A stretch of DNA of 64,000 bases from Brachionus manjavacas. Lineage: Eukaryota > Rotifera > Eurotatoria > Ploima > Brachionidae. Below are positions 22,560 through 34,639 of the stretch, piece by piece. A program made the position numbers and the translations under genes. Below the pieces are notes generated by a model. The model ran no database searches. It saw nothing but the letters and a program-made list of their open reading frames with translations, and was not told where the DNA came from. The first letter of the stretch is position 1, and every line of letters begins with the position of its first letter. The stretch covers positions 6,138,001 through 6,202,000 of the forward strand of contig JAHQIY010000006.1 of assembly GCA_019054805.1 (NCBI GenBank), in the 5' to 3' direction.

Positions 22560-23985
22560 ACTTAGAGCCAGCTAATTATCGACCCGTATCACTGACGTCT
22601 GTCGCTTGTAAAGTTCTGGAAGGTATTGTCAGGGACCGAATAATGTTTTACCTTCAAGAGAATTATCTAATAATTGGAAGTCAACATGGATTTGTTCCAA
22701 AGAAAGGTTGTGTAACGAATCTACTTGAAACGCTTGATATGATCACGACTGAGTTGGCCAAAGGTAACAGTGTGGATGAAATACTATTAGACTTTTCAAA
22801 GGCTTGTGATACGGTACCGCATCAACGACTTCTTCATAAACTACGTGGTTATGGACTAGGTGAGAAAATAGTAAGTTGGCTCGAAGACTTTTTGAGTATG
22901 AGAACTCAGCGAGTTGTACTTGGAGATGGAGTTTCTAGATGGTCAGAGGTACTGAGTGGAGTTCCGCAAGGATCTATAATTGGACCCCTGCTATTTGTTT
23001 TGTACATAAATGACCTACCTGACTGCGTTTCAAATAGAATGGAATTGTATGCAGATGACTCAAAAATACTCGGTATAGTTAATAATGTTTATGAGAGAGC
23101 GATGTTACAGAAAGATCTGGATGCAGTATGTCAATGGATAGAGGTTTGGCGTATGGGACTTTGTGCTAACAAATGTAAAGTAATGCATTTCGGCAGACTA
23201 AATGAAAGGCATAAATATACACAAAAAAGCAACAGGAATGTTATACTAGCGACCACAGATTGTGAAAGGGATCTTGGAGTGATGGTTTCATCAGATTTGA
23301 AGTGGACCAGCCAAGTGAAAAGTGCTTGTGCGAAAGCGAGGAGGGTGCTTGGAATGCTATAGCGAACGTTTACAAGTAGAGAGGAAAGACTTTGGGTAAG
23401 ATTGTATATATCCATGGTGAGACCCCACCTAGATTACGCAGTGCAGGTTTGGAATCCAAGTATGAAAATGGATGTGAATGCGTTGGAAAAGATGCAACAA
23501 AAATACCTTTGTCTGTAAGAAACATGCCGTATGAAAAGAGGCTGACAAAATTAGGACTGACAAAGCTGAGTGAAAGAAGAGTGAGAGGGGACTTGATTGA
23601 AATGTACAAACTAGTGAATGGAATAGAAAAGGTAAGCTTGGTCAAGAATCTAGTGAATAAATCAGAAAACAAGGGACCAGCCGGGGCGTTAAGAGGAAAT
23701 AGCATCAGAGTCCAGAGAGAAAGTTTCCCAGCTAAAATTAGAAACGATTTTGCGGCTGCAGTAAATGCCAGACATGTATTTTTCTCAAACAGAGTAGTTC
23801 CGCATTGGAATAGGTTGCCAGAAAACGTGGTGAAATCCAAGTCAACCGCTAATTTTAAAATGGCTTTAGATAAGTTCAATGGAATCGGCTGCTACAGCTC
23901 TACACGGCCAATTGGCGGTGATGGGCTTAGACAATCTACATGTTAGGTATCGCAGCAAGAACTACTACTACTACTACTACTTTTT
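22560..23985 (+). mobile_element. 5'-truncated CR1-like LINE
   Basis: Starts inside the reverse transcriptase at ANYRPVSLTSVACKVLEG and runs to the end of ORF2, with a (CTA)n tail at about 23960-23980. Motifs: GSQHGFVPKKGCVTNLLE, LDFSKACDTVPHQRLLHKL, SGVPQGSIIGPLLFVLYIN, LYADDSKIL and RPHLDYAVQVWNPSM. The catalytic YADD is kept. Breaks: a TAG at 23360-23362 in place of a codon after VLGML, and a frame change near 23500, after which KIPLSVRNMPYEKRLTKLGL continues to a stop at 23944. G+C is clearly above its surroundings. The endonuclease half is absent, as in a typical 5'-truncated insertion. Confidence 0.85.
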
Positions 23986-23989
23986 ACAG

Positions 23990-25740
23990 TAAAATATGGT
24001 AAAAATTAAAAAAAAAAATTAGGAAAAAATTTTTAGCGACTCAGTTTAAAAAAATTTAATAGTTTTTAAATTTTCTAAGCAGCTGTGTACTTTGAATAAT
24101 GATCTGAATTTTATAATTCGTTAGCTTTTTATTTTTTTTTACTAATTTTTAGTATAAAAAAGTGTAAATTCACGAGAATTTCTGTAAAATGTACTTGATT
24201 AATAGATATTAAATTCCTGCTAGGTTGGTAAATTTTTTGCAGGTTGCATCTAAAAATGAAACAATGCTTTTTTTACTATGTTGTACTCAAGAAATAAATT
24301 TTTTAGTTATATAAAAAAAGTTGATTTTTACCATTTTGTTATATCTTTAGTCCCAATTTTCACAAAACCAAAATTTAATTAATTTGTAAAGTTTCAGGCT
24401 GAAGAAAAAGCTCAATTGAAGTATGGTCTTTTTTTTTGAGGGTTAAAGAGTCATACCACAAAAGCTCATAAAATTTTTTCCTCAAATCATGCATCAATAA
24501 AATATTTTATATTCAATAAAATCTTTTTTTTATTAATTTTTATAAATAAAGTGTTTTGTAGCAATTTTAAAATTTTTTATATTTGCACCTAAATATTTGT
24601 TTGTTCACTCAATTATGTATTAAATAGAAATTAAAATTGAATTTTTGGTTATTGTTTAAAAAAAAAAAAAATCAATGGTAATAAATGGACTTCAAATGTC
24701 TGTGATTCAAAATTAAAGAGTCTTCTTCCTAAATTTTTTGAGTGAAAATCACAAATTTTTCTTCATATTTTCTGAGATTGATCTCTCCTGAGAAATCTGT
24801 AAAATGCAACTAATATATTTCATTTTTATTTCATTCTGATTAGTAGGGCTAAATTTACTTAGCTCTTTTCCTCTATTCTTAAAGTGTGAGTTTTTCCTTA
24901 CGATACAGTCATATCAAACTTGCAGCATTATTAAAAAAATGCATTTAACAACTATCTAAAAATTTTCTCCGTAATACCAGTAATCAAAAATGTTATATTT
25001 GAAAACAATTTAAATAATCAATTTTTATCAATAAATAATCAATTTAATTTCGCTTGGAAAATAAAACGGAAATGAATCAAAACATAGAAAAGACAAAAAA
25101 ACATAGAATCATATTTAATAGAAAAAAAATAATATATAAAATTTAAAAAATTTACTTTACTTAAAAAACAGAAAATGGATCCTTCAATTAATATTTTACT
25201 TTATTTTTCTAAGGCTAAACTTGTTTTGGTCAAACATGCTAAAAGTGAATTAAATAAAAACAAAATTAAAATAAATTGAATATGAAAAAATAATTTAATC
25301 AATAAAATAAATCTAAAAATTTTATTAAAACTTAATATTTCAATAAGTAAATCATTGATCAATAAATCAAATTAATTTTCTGTAATTTGATTTTTCAACA
25401 TTAATTCTATGTTAACTCAATTTCTGTATTTGATCTTTTTCCAAGTGTTATTTCTACGCTAATTGATTTTCTATGTTTTAATTTATCTAGATTTATTAAA
25501 TATTTTTTTTATAAGTAAAAAAAATCCTAGATAATTTTTTATTCTATGATTTGATTCAAATTCAGTAAGACATGATAAATTTTAAAAAGCTTGATAACTT
25601 TTAAAAAGAATGATAATTTCAGAATAATTCAAAAACAAATTGAAAATTTAAAATGATTAGACTGGCGTCTTATGATTTAATACTGAACAACAAGCAACTT
25701 TAAGTTTTTATTTTTATTTATGATTTAATTTTTATTCAAA
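23990..25740. other. AT-rich intergenic region upstream of transporter A
   Basis: About 1.75 kb with no gene or clear repeat recognised; the promoter of the transporter gene should lie at its right end. Confidence 0.5.
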
Positions 25741-28494
25741 ATGGAAAATCCAAATTTCATATCTGAATCGAATAGAGAGTAATCTTTGTAAAAAAAATAA
25801 ATAGATTTTTATCAATTTTTTTACAGACTGGAAACTATTTTTGATATTAATGGCAATCCGATTCCGGCAAAAGCCATCAACTATTCATTAGAAGAATCGA
25901 ACGAAAAAAAACATGATGACGAAATTGAGCATGAAGATCTTTACAGTGAAGAAAATTCATTTGGCTTGTTTATCATTAAGACTAGAACATCACTTTACGA
26001 GTTTATAAGCAAAGTTTGAAAATTGTTCATCTATTTTTTTTAAGTTAATTTTTTATTTTAATAGCCGTTTATAAAATACATTATTTTTTCCATTTTGCTC
26101 ATTTTGTACCCGATCTACTTTGGTTTTTCCATTAAATTACAAAAACCATTTGCCATACCAAGAGACCTTAATTCTTCAACCATTATAGATGATTACATTT
26201 TTTCCAACAACCCAGGTTAATTTAATTATTGAATTTTTGCTAAATTTAAATTTTTAAAAGGTCTGGCATTATTTATTCTGACCATTGTGGTCGTCTTGTT
26301 CGCTGTTTGGGAAAGTTCCAAAAAAAAATTCAATCAAGGAATTAATTTCAAGTCCAAAATAAATACAAGTCCAGCTCTTGCAAGGATTTCTCCATGGTAA
26401 TTTTTTTCTTTCTAAAAAACTTAAAAAAATTCAAAAAAATTCAAGGATCATAATTGGACTGGTCACAATTTTATGCATTTCCTACTTAATTTACGACCTA
26501 AAAGATTATCGTAATCTAATATCTCTGCTAGGACTTTCAGTTTTTATAATGATTTGCATTTTTATATCCGAACATCCATCAAGGGTAAATATTTTTAAGC
26601 TAGTTTTAATAATAAAAAGATAATTTAAAAAATTAAAATTTAGATTAATCTAAGGGCATTGGTTGTTGGAATATTGATTCAATATATTCTTGGAGTCTTT
26701 ATACTGCGTCTCGAGTTTGGCTATAGAATGTTCCAATTTTTGGGTAAACAAGTGTCCACGTTTTTGGACTATACAGACAATGGAAGTAGACTGGTTTTTG
26801 GAGAACATTTTGCAGATCATTTTTTTGCTTTTAAAGTAAATTTTAAATTCAGAAATTCAAAAAAATCTAATTTCACGCAATTTTAGGCCATGCCAGTAGT
26901 CATTTTTTTCAGTGCCATTGTTAACATTTTGTACTATTTTGGAGCCATTCAGTTTGTTCTTTTGAAAATTGCTTGGATGATGAATTTTTTAATGGGTACT
27001 TCACCGACCGAATCGGTCAATTCAGGTAAATTAAATAAAAATAATGAGAAATAAAAATAATTTTTCTTTTTGACTAGTTGCCAATGTTTTCCTAGGACCT
27101 GTAAGAAATTTTTTTTTTTCAATAGTTCTATTTAAATTTTTTCATCAAGTCTGAAGCTCCACTGTTAATAAGTAAGAATTTTTTTTTCATTTTTTTTCTA
27201 AACTTTATTCAAAGAACCTTTTTTGTCTAAAATGACCGAAAGTGAGCTATTCGCTGTAATGTGTGCTGCATTTTCAACAGTATCCGGCTCAGTTCTAGCA
27301 GGTTAGAAAATTTCTTAAACTTAATCAATTTTAAATAGATAAAATAATTAAAAATTTTTTAAGCATACATTGGTTTTGGTGTTTCTCCAGATCACTTGAT
27401 TACAGCGGGTTTAATGAGCGCACCAGCATCGCTAGCCATAGCCAAAACACTATTTCCAGAAACCAAAAAAACTCAAGCTGACTGGGAGGCCATCCGAAAC
27501 GTCAAAACTAAGTAACTTAAAAAAAATTTTATTTTAAAAAATAAAAAATTTTAAATAGAAAGCTAAATAATGTTTTTGAGGCCATATCTTCTGGCGCCAT
27601 TGATATGATTAAGCCGATCGGGGCAATTTTAGCCAATTTGATAGCGTTTGTGTCAATTTTTTCATTTTTAGACGCTGTTTGCATGTGGTTTTTCGGCATG
27701 TTGAATCTAGAAAATTTTGGTCTTGCTGTAACAAATTTTAAAATATGATTTACAATTTTCTAATTTCTTCTTCTTAGAGCATTTTACAATATTTATTTTG
27801 GCCTTTTGCTTTTTTAATGGTAATGGTGGTTAGATTTTTAATCTGGGCTCAGTACTGATTTTTTTTTGCAAGGGTGCCGAGTCCGAAGATTGCAAATCAA
27901 TTGCTAAACTCGTAGGATTTAAAGTCTTTGTCAACGAGTTCGTTGGTAAAATTAAATAAAGTCGATTTATAAAATTTTAATTTGTTTACATTCAAGCTTT
28001 CACAAAATTAGGAGCTGTAGTCAATTTTAGAAATGAAATAATTGCCAATGGTACAGAAATTTTATACAGAAACGGGACCCTTCCGATTCCCACTGGCATG
28101 CCAATGATTTGGAATGTATTTTATTGTTTTTTATTTTTTTTTAAATTAGATTTTATTGATTTCCAAAAATATTAAGGATCGCTCAATAGTTATAGCAACT
28201 TATGCACTATGCGGTAATTTATAAGAAAATTGATGTTTTCATATTTAAAGCATTTTTTTTTTGAATAAAAGGTTTTGCTAATTTTGGTACAATAGGCATT
28301 GAAATAGCTACTTTGAGTGTATTTGCTCCGACAAGAACAAAAACTTTTATAAAATACGCAGCCAAAGCAATGCTGGCTGGCAATTTTTCTTCATTTATGA
28401 ACGCTTGTATTGCAGGTAAGATTTTAAAATTTCTGAATTTAATTAAAAAAAATAATTTTTTTTATAAGGGCTTTTATTCAAAAAAATAAACTAA
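25741..28494 (+). CDS. Concentrative nucleoside transporter A (SLC28/CNT family)
   Basis: Na+- or H+-coupled nucleoside uptake across the plasma membrane. Eighteen exons in phase give 623 residues: 25741-25778, 25827-26013, 26065-26215, 26261-26396, 26446-26584, 26644-26835, 26887-27025, 27078-27100, 27150-27171, 27215-27301, 27364-27511, 27559-27727, 27778-27819, 27873-27945, 27997-28115, 28177-28213, 28272-28415, 28469-28494. Family motifs: LVFGEHFADHFFAFK, GTSPTESVN, VFLGPSEAPLL, MCAAFSTVSGSVLA, MSAPASLAIAK, FKVFVNEFVAFTKLG and ATYALCGFANFGTIGIE, the last forming the substrate site. The N-terminus is acidic and cytosolic. Introns are 42-71 bp, with exons as small as 22 nt. The short C-terminus ends LLFKKIN. 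A second copy lies 10 kb downstream. Family certain; small-exon borders less so. Confidence 0.9.
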
Positions 28495-29053
28495 ATTTCA
28501 AATGCTCAATTTTTAAAAAGAATTTATTTAATAATTTTTAATATTTAAATTAATAAATTTTCGAGATCTTTTTGATTTAATTTTTTTAAATGTGTCAAAA
28601 AAATTATTTAATTTAAAGTATGACATAATTATATTTGAAAAAAGAAATTAAATCTGAATACATATTTTTAATTTTTCTGTGTTGGCTTAAATTTAAAATT
28701 TTTAAAAATTTTTTGAAAAATTAACATTTGAAACAGAAATTAACGTAAAGTTACAGTAGTGATTTGATAATAGGATCCATGGTAAATTTACGTAATTTTA
28801 CGTCAAAATACGTAATTTTACGTTAAACAAGAATTGTAAAAAATGGTAAATCAACTAAATTTAATGTTAAAAGAAGAAAAATCCAAGAATGCTAAAAAAT
28901 CTCAAATTTTGCTGTTTATCATAAAATTATATTAAAAAATATGATTTTTTAATTTAATTTTTTACCATTTTTTAAGTAAAAATTGGTAAAATCCAAAATT
29001 TTACGGAAAAATTTTTAATTCACATTTTCTAATAGCTCTCGAAACTTTTGTAT
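28495..29053. other. Downstream flank of transporter A
   Basis: AT-rich DNA. It includes two exact copies of ACGTAATTTTACGT at 28790-28803 and 28810-28823; a similar TTTTACGTAAGATTACGT cluster lies downstream of transporter B at about 41597. Confidence 0.5.
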
Positions 29054-29194
29054 TAACGTATTTGCTCGAATTTACCGACATGTCGGTATGTACATAACGG
29101 TCGTTAAATAATCTTTTTAATGTTATAAGACCCTGTCGTTTATTCTGAATACCCAGGTATAATGACATGTCGTTAAAATCGAGCAATTACGTTA
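29054..29194. mobile_element. 141-bp miniature element with TAACGTA..GCTCGA ends
   Basis: The left end TAACGTATTTGCTCGAATTT and the inverse of the right end, TAACGTAATTGCTCGATTTT, are imperfect inverted repeats, each followed by a GACATGTC palindrome (CCGACATGTCGG on the left). The right-end 50 bp closely resembles the ends of the 6.47-kb element that starts 99 bp downstream. No coding capacity. Confidence 0.75.
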
Positions 29195-29292
29195 GCAATT
29201 AAATAGTGTGACTCTATCGGTTAAAGCTCAGCTATGGCAGTTAATGTCATCTTCTTCAAAGTCCAAAACCAACTTACAAAACTTTTTATTAT

Positions 29293-29461
29293 TAACGTAA
29301 TTGCTCGATTTTAGTGACATGTCACTATAGTTGGGTATTCGGCTAAAGTGACATGTCACTATTAATCGAACACTGGTTTTCATTTTGACCTTTTTCGACT
29401 AATGCGACATGTCACTATAGTCGAAAAAGGCCTAAAAATGACGATTTTTACAAAATTTAGT
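29293..29461 (+). repeat. Left 169-bp terminal inverted repeat
   Basis: Contains TAGTGACATGTCACTA at 29312, AGTGACATGTCACT at 29347 and a 42-bp hairpin CCTTTTTCGACTA..TAGTCGAAAAAGG around a third GACATGTC at 29406. A fourth palindrome lies just inside the repeat at 29472. Confidence 0.9.
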
Positions 29462-30250
29462 GTCCAAGTTAGTGACATGTCACTATAGTCAAAAAAGGCT
29501 TAAAAATGATGTTTTAAGTAATCAAGCTATTTTTTATTAGTTTTTGTTTGGATAACGAGAAAGTGTTTAACAAGTAAGATATTTTTTATTTTATTTAGCG
29601 AATTTTACGCAAGAATAAAAAATCAGAAATTGCCCTATAAAATTAAAAAAAGTTATTGTCTAAAAATCCTAAAATATTTTTATGTTATTTACAGTTTGGT
29701 CAATAAAATGAATAATTTTGTTTGAAACTCTTTGGAAAACAATTTCCACAAATTCAGTTTTTACATCTTTCACATGAAAACAAGCATCTTTTTCGGAACT
29801 AGATTTAAAAATAGCTATTTCTTTAAAAAACGTTTGAGTCCAGTACTATTTTAAAAAATATGCGACTTAGATGAAGCTGGTGATCTGGAAAATAAATTCG
29901 ACTTGAAAATTTCTACATGTTAATTTGGACCAAAAAATTTAAATTTATTTAAATTATGTTCAGGATGTTCAGAGTTTTCAATGAACAGGAAATTACATAC
30001 ACACAATTAAAAAAAAATTCCCAAGATAATCCTTGAAAAAATATAAGTAAAAAAATTAATTGATTAATTGATTTAAGTTTCTCATGTAAAGGCGTGTTTA
30101 GTTACCAATTAAAACAATCAATCCCTTTTTATAACATCAATCAAATACATAAAATTTAAGGATAAAACTATAAGTTAAATTTTTATATCCTCTTTTTATG
30201 GAATCCTCTTTTTTGAAAATTTGTCGTTTGGCTTAGCAAATTTGAAAAAC
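29462..30250. other. AT-rich interior between left repeat and LINE copy B
   Basis: No gene recognised. It starts with one further GTGACATGTCAC palindrome; the rest is featureless. Confidence 0.5.
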
Positions 30251-30271
30251 CAAAATTTAATTAATAGCGTC

Positions 30272-30281
30272 ATCACGTGAT
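30272..30281. promoter_or_regulatory. E-box palindrome before LINE ORF1
   Basis: ATCACGTGAT, 31 bp before the ORF1 ATG and near the inferred LINE 5' end, where an internal promoter would lie. Role inferred. Confidence 0.25.
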
Positions 30282-30311
30282 TTAAAAACCGTTGAAAGTT
30301 GTGTGTTGGCA

Positions 30312-31520
30312 ATGTCGCTCAACAAAACAAACCAAAACCGACGGTGGATATTTAAAAATTCGGTCAAGCTAAACTTGAAGAGGTTAGACAAACCGATTAG
30401 CCATAAAGTCTTATTTAGTGCACTTGATGTCGTCCTGAACCAAGTGGAAAATGATGCGATCACAAGTATCTAAAATTTCTCTTCAAACAAAGTTTGGATA
30501 ATAGAGTTTAATGCTGCCTTTAATGTTGCCAAAGTTTTCGATCGTGACATCAATATCAATGGAACCATTTTCAGACTTGAAGATGCAAATAAAGTCCCGG
30601 ATCTCAGAAGGTATTGTACTTTTCGATTTCACTTCTTGCCCTCTGATTTCGAGAATCATAGACTTGAAACCTTCTTTAATGCTGTTCGAATTGATGGACT
30701 CAATATTGAACACATTACCGAAGAAAAATATAAAGATAGACCCGAGAGGAAAAATGGTGTCAGAAGGGTGAGAATATCATTTCCAAAAGAAGTTGAGAAT
30801 ATTATTGGAAGCTTGTCAGGCCCCACAATAATGTATGGCTTAAAGTGTCTTGTGTCAATTGTTGGACAAAAGCAGAAATGCTATTTTTGTGATGATGAAG
30901 GACACAACATTGCTAAATGCCCTGTCAAAGAAACACTATGCGAAAATTGTCATCAGAAAGGACATTTGACAAAAAAATGCTCCATTGCCGAAAAGCTTAA
31001 GTCGCTTGAAAGGAAAAAGATTGACTACAATGATCTTTACATTGACCAAGAAGAAACGCAATCATTATTTGAAGCTGACCAAAAAGATAATGATGAAAAT
31101 GTGATGCCAAAAACACCTGGATATCAGCCAACAAATTTCAATGACGTAATATCCGAAATTAGCCCAAAAGACCCTAAAACTCCAATTTTAGAAGAAGCTT
31201 TGGTAAGTCGTTTAAACGATTTTCTACCACTATGCCAGTCACTTGTCAATGTACGCCCGAATGATCAGAATGAGACTGAGAATTTTTTCCAAACCAAAAA
31301 TCAAACCAAGAGATTTCCCGAATCTGATCCAAATGAAAAAGAGCTCACCGAAAATTAATCAAAGAAACCATTAGTTGTCTTAGAAAATCAAAACGACAGT
31401 ACCTTCGAGTCTGAATCAAACAGTTCAACAACTGAATGTTCAATTCAAGTAGATCAATCATCTAACGAAACTGGTCAGCAAACTGCCAGTCAAAACAGCA
31501 TTGAAGAAAATTTAGAATGA
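30312..31520 (+). pseudogene. LINE copy B ORF1, gag-like zinc-knuckle protein (two stops)
   Basis: Frame from MSLNKTNQNRRWIFKN to a TGA at 31518-31520, interrupted by TAA near 30474 and at 31356. The N-terminal half (FNAAFNVAKVF, then FRFHFLPSDF) resembles the RRM-like fold of gag-type ORF1s. Two CX2CX4HX4C knuckles follow: CYFCDDEGHNIAKC and CENCHQKGHLTKKC. The C-terminal third is Asn/Gln/Ser-rich and acidic. The stop overlaps the ORF2 start as ATGA, an arrangement suited to termination-reinitiation. Confidence 0.8.
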
Positions 31521-34335
31521 ACAAGAAGATAAATAAATCAACTTTAAGAACAAAACCTCTTAATAAAACAAGGTTAGTAATTACACACTGGAATTGTCTT
31601 CATTTACCTAGTAGGGTTCATCTCTTAGCCAATTTTTTAGCTCAAAAATGTCCAGACATTGTTTTGCTCAATGAACTAAAGATAGATTTAAGTGAGGCAA
31701 ATATTTATCTTGATTTTCACAATTATCAATTCATAACAAAACCACGCAACAATTATGGAGGAGGAGTAGCAATTTTAATTAAAGAAGGAATTGAATTTAT
31801 ACAAGATTTCTCTTATGAGGAATTCAATTCCGAACTCCTTTGTATAAAAATAAACTTAGGAAAGAATAATGAATTGTTTATATTCAGTCTTTATAATCCA
31901 CCCAATATGCTTCTGAACTTTGAGTTTTTTAAAACTGTTAATAAAAAATGTAGAAACTACATTTTAGGTGGTGATCTTAACGCCAGAACAAGGCAAATAG
32001 GCTGCGTAGGGGAAAATGAAAACGGCATAATGTTGGAAAGAATAATCAATGAGTTAGACTTCTCAGTAATTAATGATAAGCGTCCTACTTTCAATATTTT
32101 TAATAGGAATTACTTTGAAATTCTTGATCTTTTCTTAGTTTCATCTTCATTAATTGACAAAATTACCGACTTTTGTGTCCTAAATAGTCAAGACATGACA
32201 AGTGACCATTTCCCAATCGAAGCATCGATTTCTATGGGCTATCAATTAGAAAATAAATCAGCAGCTAAAAAGTTTAACTATAAGAAAGCAAACTGGCAAT
32301 TATTCAGCGAGATTTTAAATTCTCAAATAGTGAATATCACTGAAAGTTCCCTCACAATAGATCAACTAAATGATAAAATTACAGAAAAAATTATTTCTAC
32401 TTCACATAAAAGCATTTCTTATCATTCGCAGAAAATCTACAAAACCAGTCTTCCTCCGAACATTGTTATTCTGATAAAAGAACGTAGGAGAGTAAGAAGA
32501 AACTTTCAAAAAACTCGCTGTCAAAATCTCAAGAAAAAATTTAATCAACTTACATTCGAGTTAAAGGCCTCTTTAAAAAAATTCTGGAATCAAAATTGGT
32601 TTGATTTTATTGATAAAATGGGAAAAAACCCACTAACAAGTAGACCATTCTGGAAAAAAATAAATAAATTTAGATCAAAAAAAGGATCAAATTTAATCCC
32701 AAATTTGTTTTTAAATGACAAGGAATTCAAAACTAATGAAGAAAAGGGAAAATGCTTTGGAGAACTCCTATCTTCAATATTTAGTCCTAATTCTGATTTA
32801 ATAGATCGTGATAAAGATTTCGAAATACTTAATTCTAACTCTGAATTCTTTAGAAATTATGATCAGTCTAATTTTAATGATCCAATTTGCTTAAATGAAT
32901 TAATTATGGCTCTAAAAAGATTGAAAAATGAAGCGGCATCAGGACCTGACCAAATTCATAATCTAATGTTAAAAAACTTACCTAGAAATTCATTAATAGA
33001 AATTATAGAACTTTTTAATTTATCTCTTCGAGAAGGTAGAGTCCCTAAAGCATGGAAAACATCGAACATTACTATGATTCAAAAAAAAGCCTCTTCTTTA
33101 CAAGATCCTTTAAATTATAGACCAATTAGTATAACGAGTTGTTAAGGAAAGCTCCTGGAACGCATAGTATTTTCAAGATTATACAATTATTTGGAACAAA
33201 ATTCACTCCTTATCCAGGAGCAATCTGGATTTAGGAAACACCGGCGAACATCAGATAATCTTTTCTTTTTAATTCAAAAAATTGTGGAATCATTTAATAG
33301 AAAAAAAAAGAGTTTGTGGCCTTTTTTTTTGATATTTCTAAAGCCTTTGATAGGGTTTGGCATGAAGGTCTACTTTTTAAATTGATTAAAATGAATCCAC
33401 CTCATTACTTGACTATCTGGATTAGATCCTTTTTAGATAGTAGGACATTTAAGGTAAATGTGAATGACCAATTGAGCGACGAATATCAAATAACTGCAGG
33501 TGTTCCTCAAGGCTCAGTAATAAGTCCTCTCTTATTTAGTATTTATATTAATGACATCCCAAAAAGAAACAAAACAAATAATGAATACTCTCTGCTTTTC
33601 GCAGATGATCTAGTTACATTCTTCATTTATAACAAGAAAGGGAACCTAGAAAATAAGATTAATAAATACACCAACGAACTAGAACAATGGCTTATTAAAT
33701 GGAAAATGAAGATATCAGTTGAAAAGTCATGTTCAGTAGTCTTTTCTAGGTACAAAAAAGAGGGTGATAATCTAAACTTAAAAATCTATGGAAACAGAAT
33801 AGTGAGCCAAAAAGAAATCAAGTTTCTTGGTATTAAATTTGATTCTAAGTTAAACTTTAATACACTAGTAGACGAAATTAAAGAACGCTGCAACAAAAGG
33901 CTAAATATTATTAAGATATTGTCAAACAAAAAATGGGGTCTCAATCAAAACACACTAGGAAATTTATATAAATCTTTAGTCGGATCGATTTTAGACTATT
34001 CTTTTCCTTGCTTAAATTCATTTTCAGAAAATAATATCAAAAAATTACAATCAATTCAGAATACAGCAGTAAGATCTATCCTTAAGTTAAAATATGATAC
34101 TCCCTCCAACATCGTGCAACATGAAGCTTTTAATAAACTAAAATTACTAACAGTCTCGAATCGTCTTTTTGAGTTGAGCGAGAAATATGTTGGGACAGGA
34201 CTGAGTCATTCTATTCCATTGGTTGAAAGACTGGTGAAAGAATACAAAGAAGGTTTCGAATCAAGATATATTGAATACCCAACTCCATTGTGTAATTGCT
34301 ACCTTACTATTTCTTCTTTTTTTCCTGAAACTTGA
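31517..34335 (+). pseudogene. LINE copy B ORF2, AP endonuclease/reverse transcriptase (one stop, one frameshift)
   Basis: Starts MNKKINKSTLRTKPLNKTRL. Endonuclease motifs THWNC, LNELKID, GGDLNART and TSDHFPIE are intact. Reverse transcriptase: SGPDQIHNLMLKNLP, NITMIQKK, YRPISITSC then TAA at 33143, EQSGFRKHRRTSDNL, frame change in a poly-T run near 33320, FDISKAFDRVWHEGL, TAGVPQGSVISPLLF, LLFADDLVTFF and LGIKFDSK. It ends at 34333-34335. All catalytic residues I can identify are kept, so the two lesions alone silence it. A true copy would drive target-primed reverse transcription of its own RNA. Confidence 0.88.
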
Positions 34336-34508
34336 ACTATTTAAACATGTGCCACATGAAACAATCTTTTCCAATTTATGTCTTTTCAACTTTAATTTTT
34401 TTTAGCTTATTTACTCTATTTTGATTCTTTTTTTTTTTTTTTTTATCTAATTTTATTTACTTTAATTTTATTTTTATTTTATTTTTTTTATTTTATTTTT
34501 AATTTATT

Positions 34509-34533
34509 CTGAAGGAGCTTTAGCTCGGTACAG
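34509..34533 (+). repeat. LINE 3'-end hairpin motif, copy 1
   Basis: Motif with GAGCTTTAGCTC stem-loop preceding (AAATA)n; it is at the end of LINE copy B and is repeated exactly over 25 nt at 34947-34971 and, inverted, at 36426-36450. Confidence 0.85.
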
Positions 34534-34639
34534 AAAACAAATAAATAAATAATAATTTATAAGTTTCGTAATGCCTAATTGCGGCTCTTTTGAATTCCAT
34601 TGAATATGAACGACATATTCGGTTACCCAGCTCATTTTT

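Larger units (their letters stand above)
30252..34545 (+). mobile_element. Two-ORF non-LTR retrotransposon (Jockey-like), near-complete copy B
   Basis: 5' UTR of about 60 bp, ORF1 from 30312, ORF2 from 31517, then a T-rich 3' UTR and a tail with a GAGCTTTAGCTC hairpin and AAATAAATAAATA repeats near 34509-34550. It has only a few breaks: stops at about 30474 and 31356 in ORF1, a stop at 33143 and a frameshift near 33320 in ORF2. It is therefore much younger than copy A at 5.9-9.8 kb. The 5' end is an estimate; a CACGTG site lies just before ORF1. Confidence 0.85.

Noticed and set aside
29001-29186. 61-codon ORF on minus
   Set aside because: Runs through the miniature element and its palindromes; no protein resemblance.
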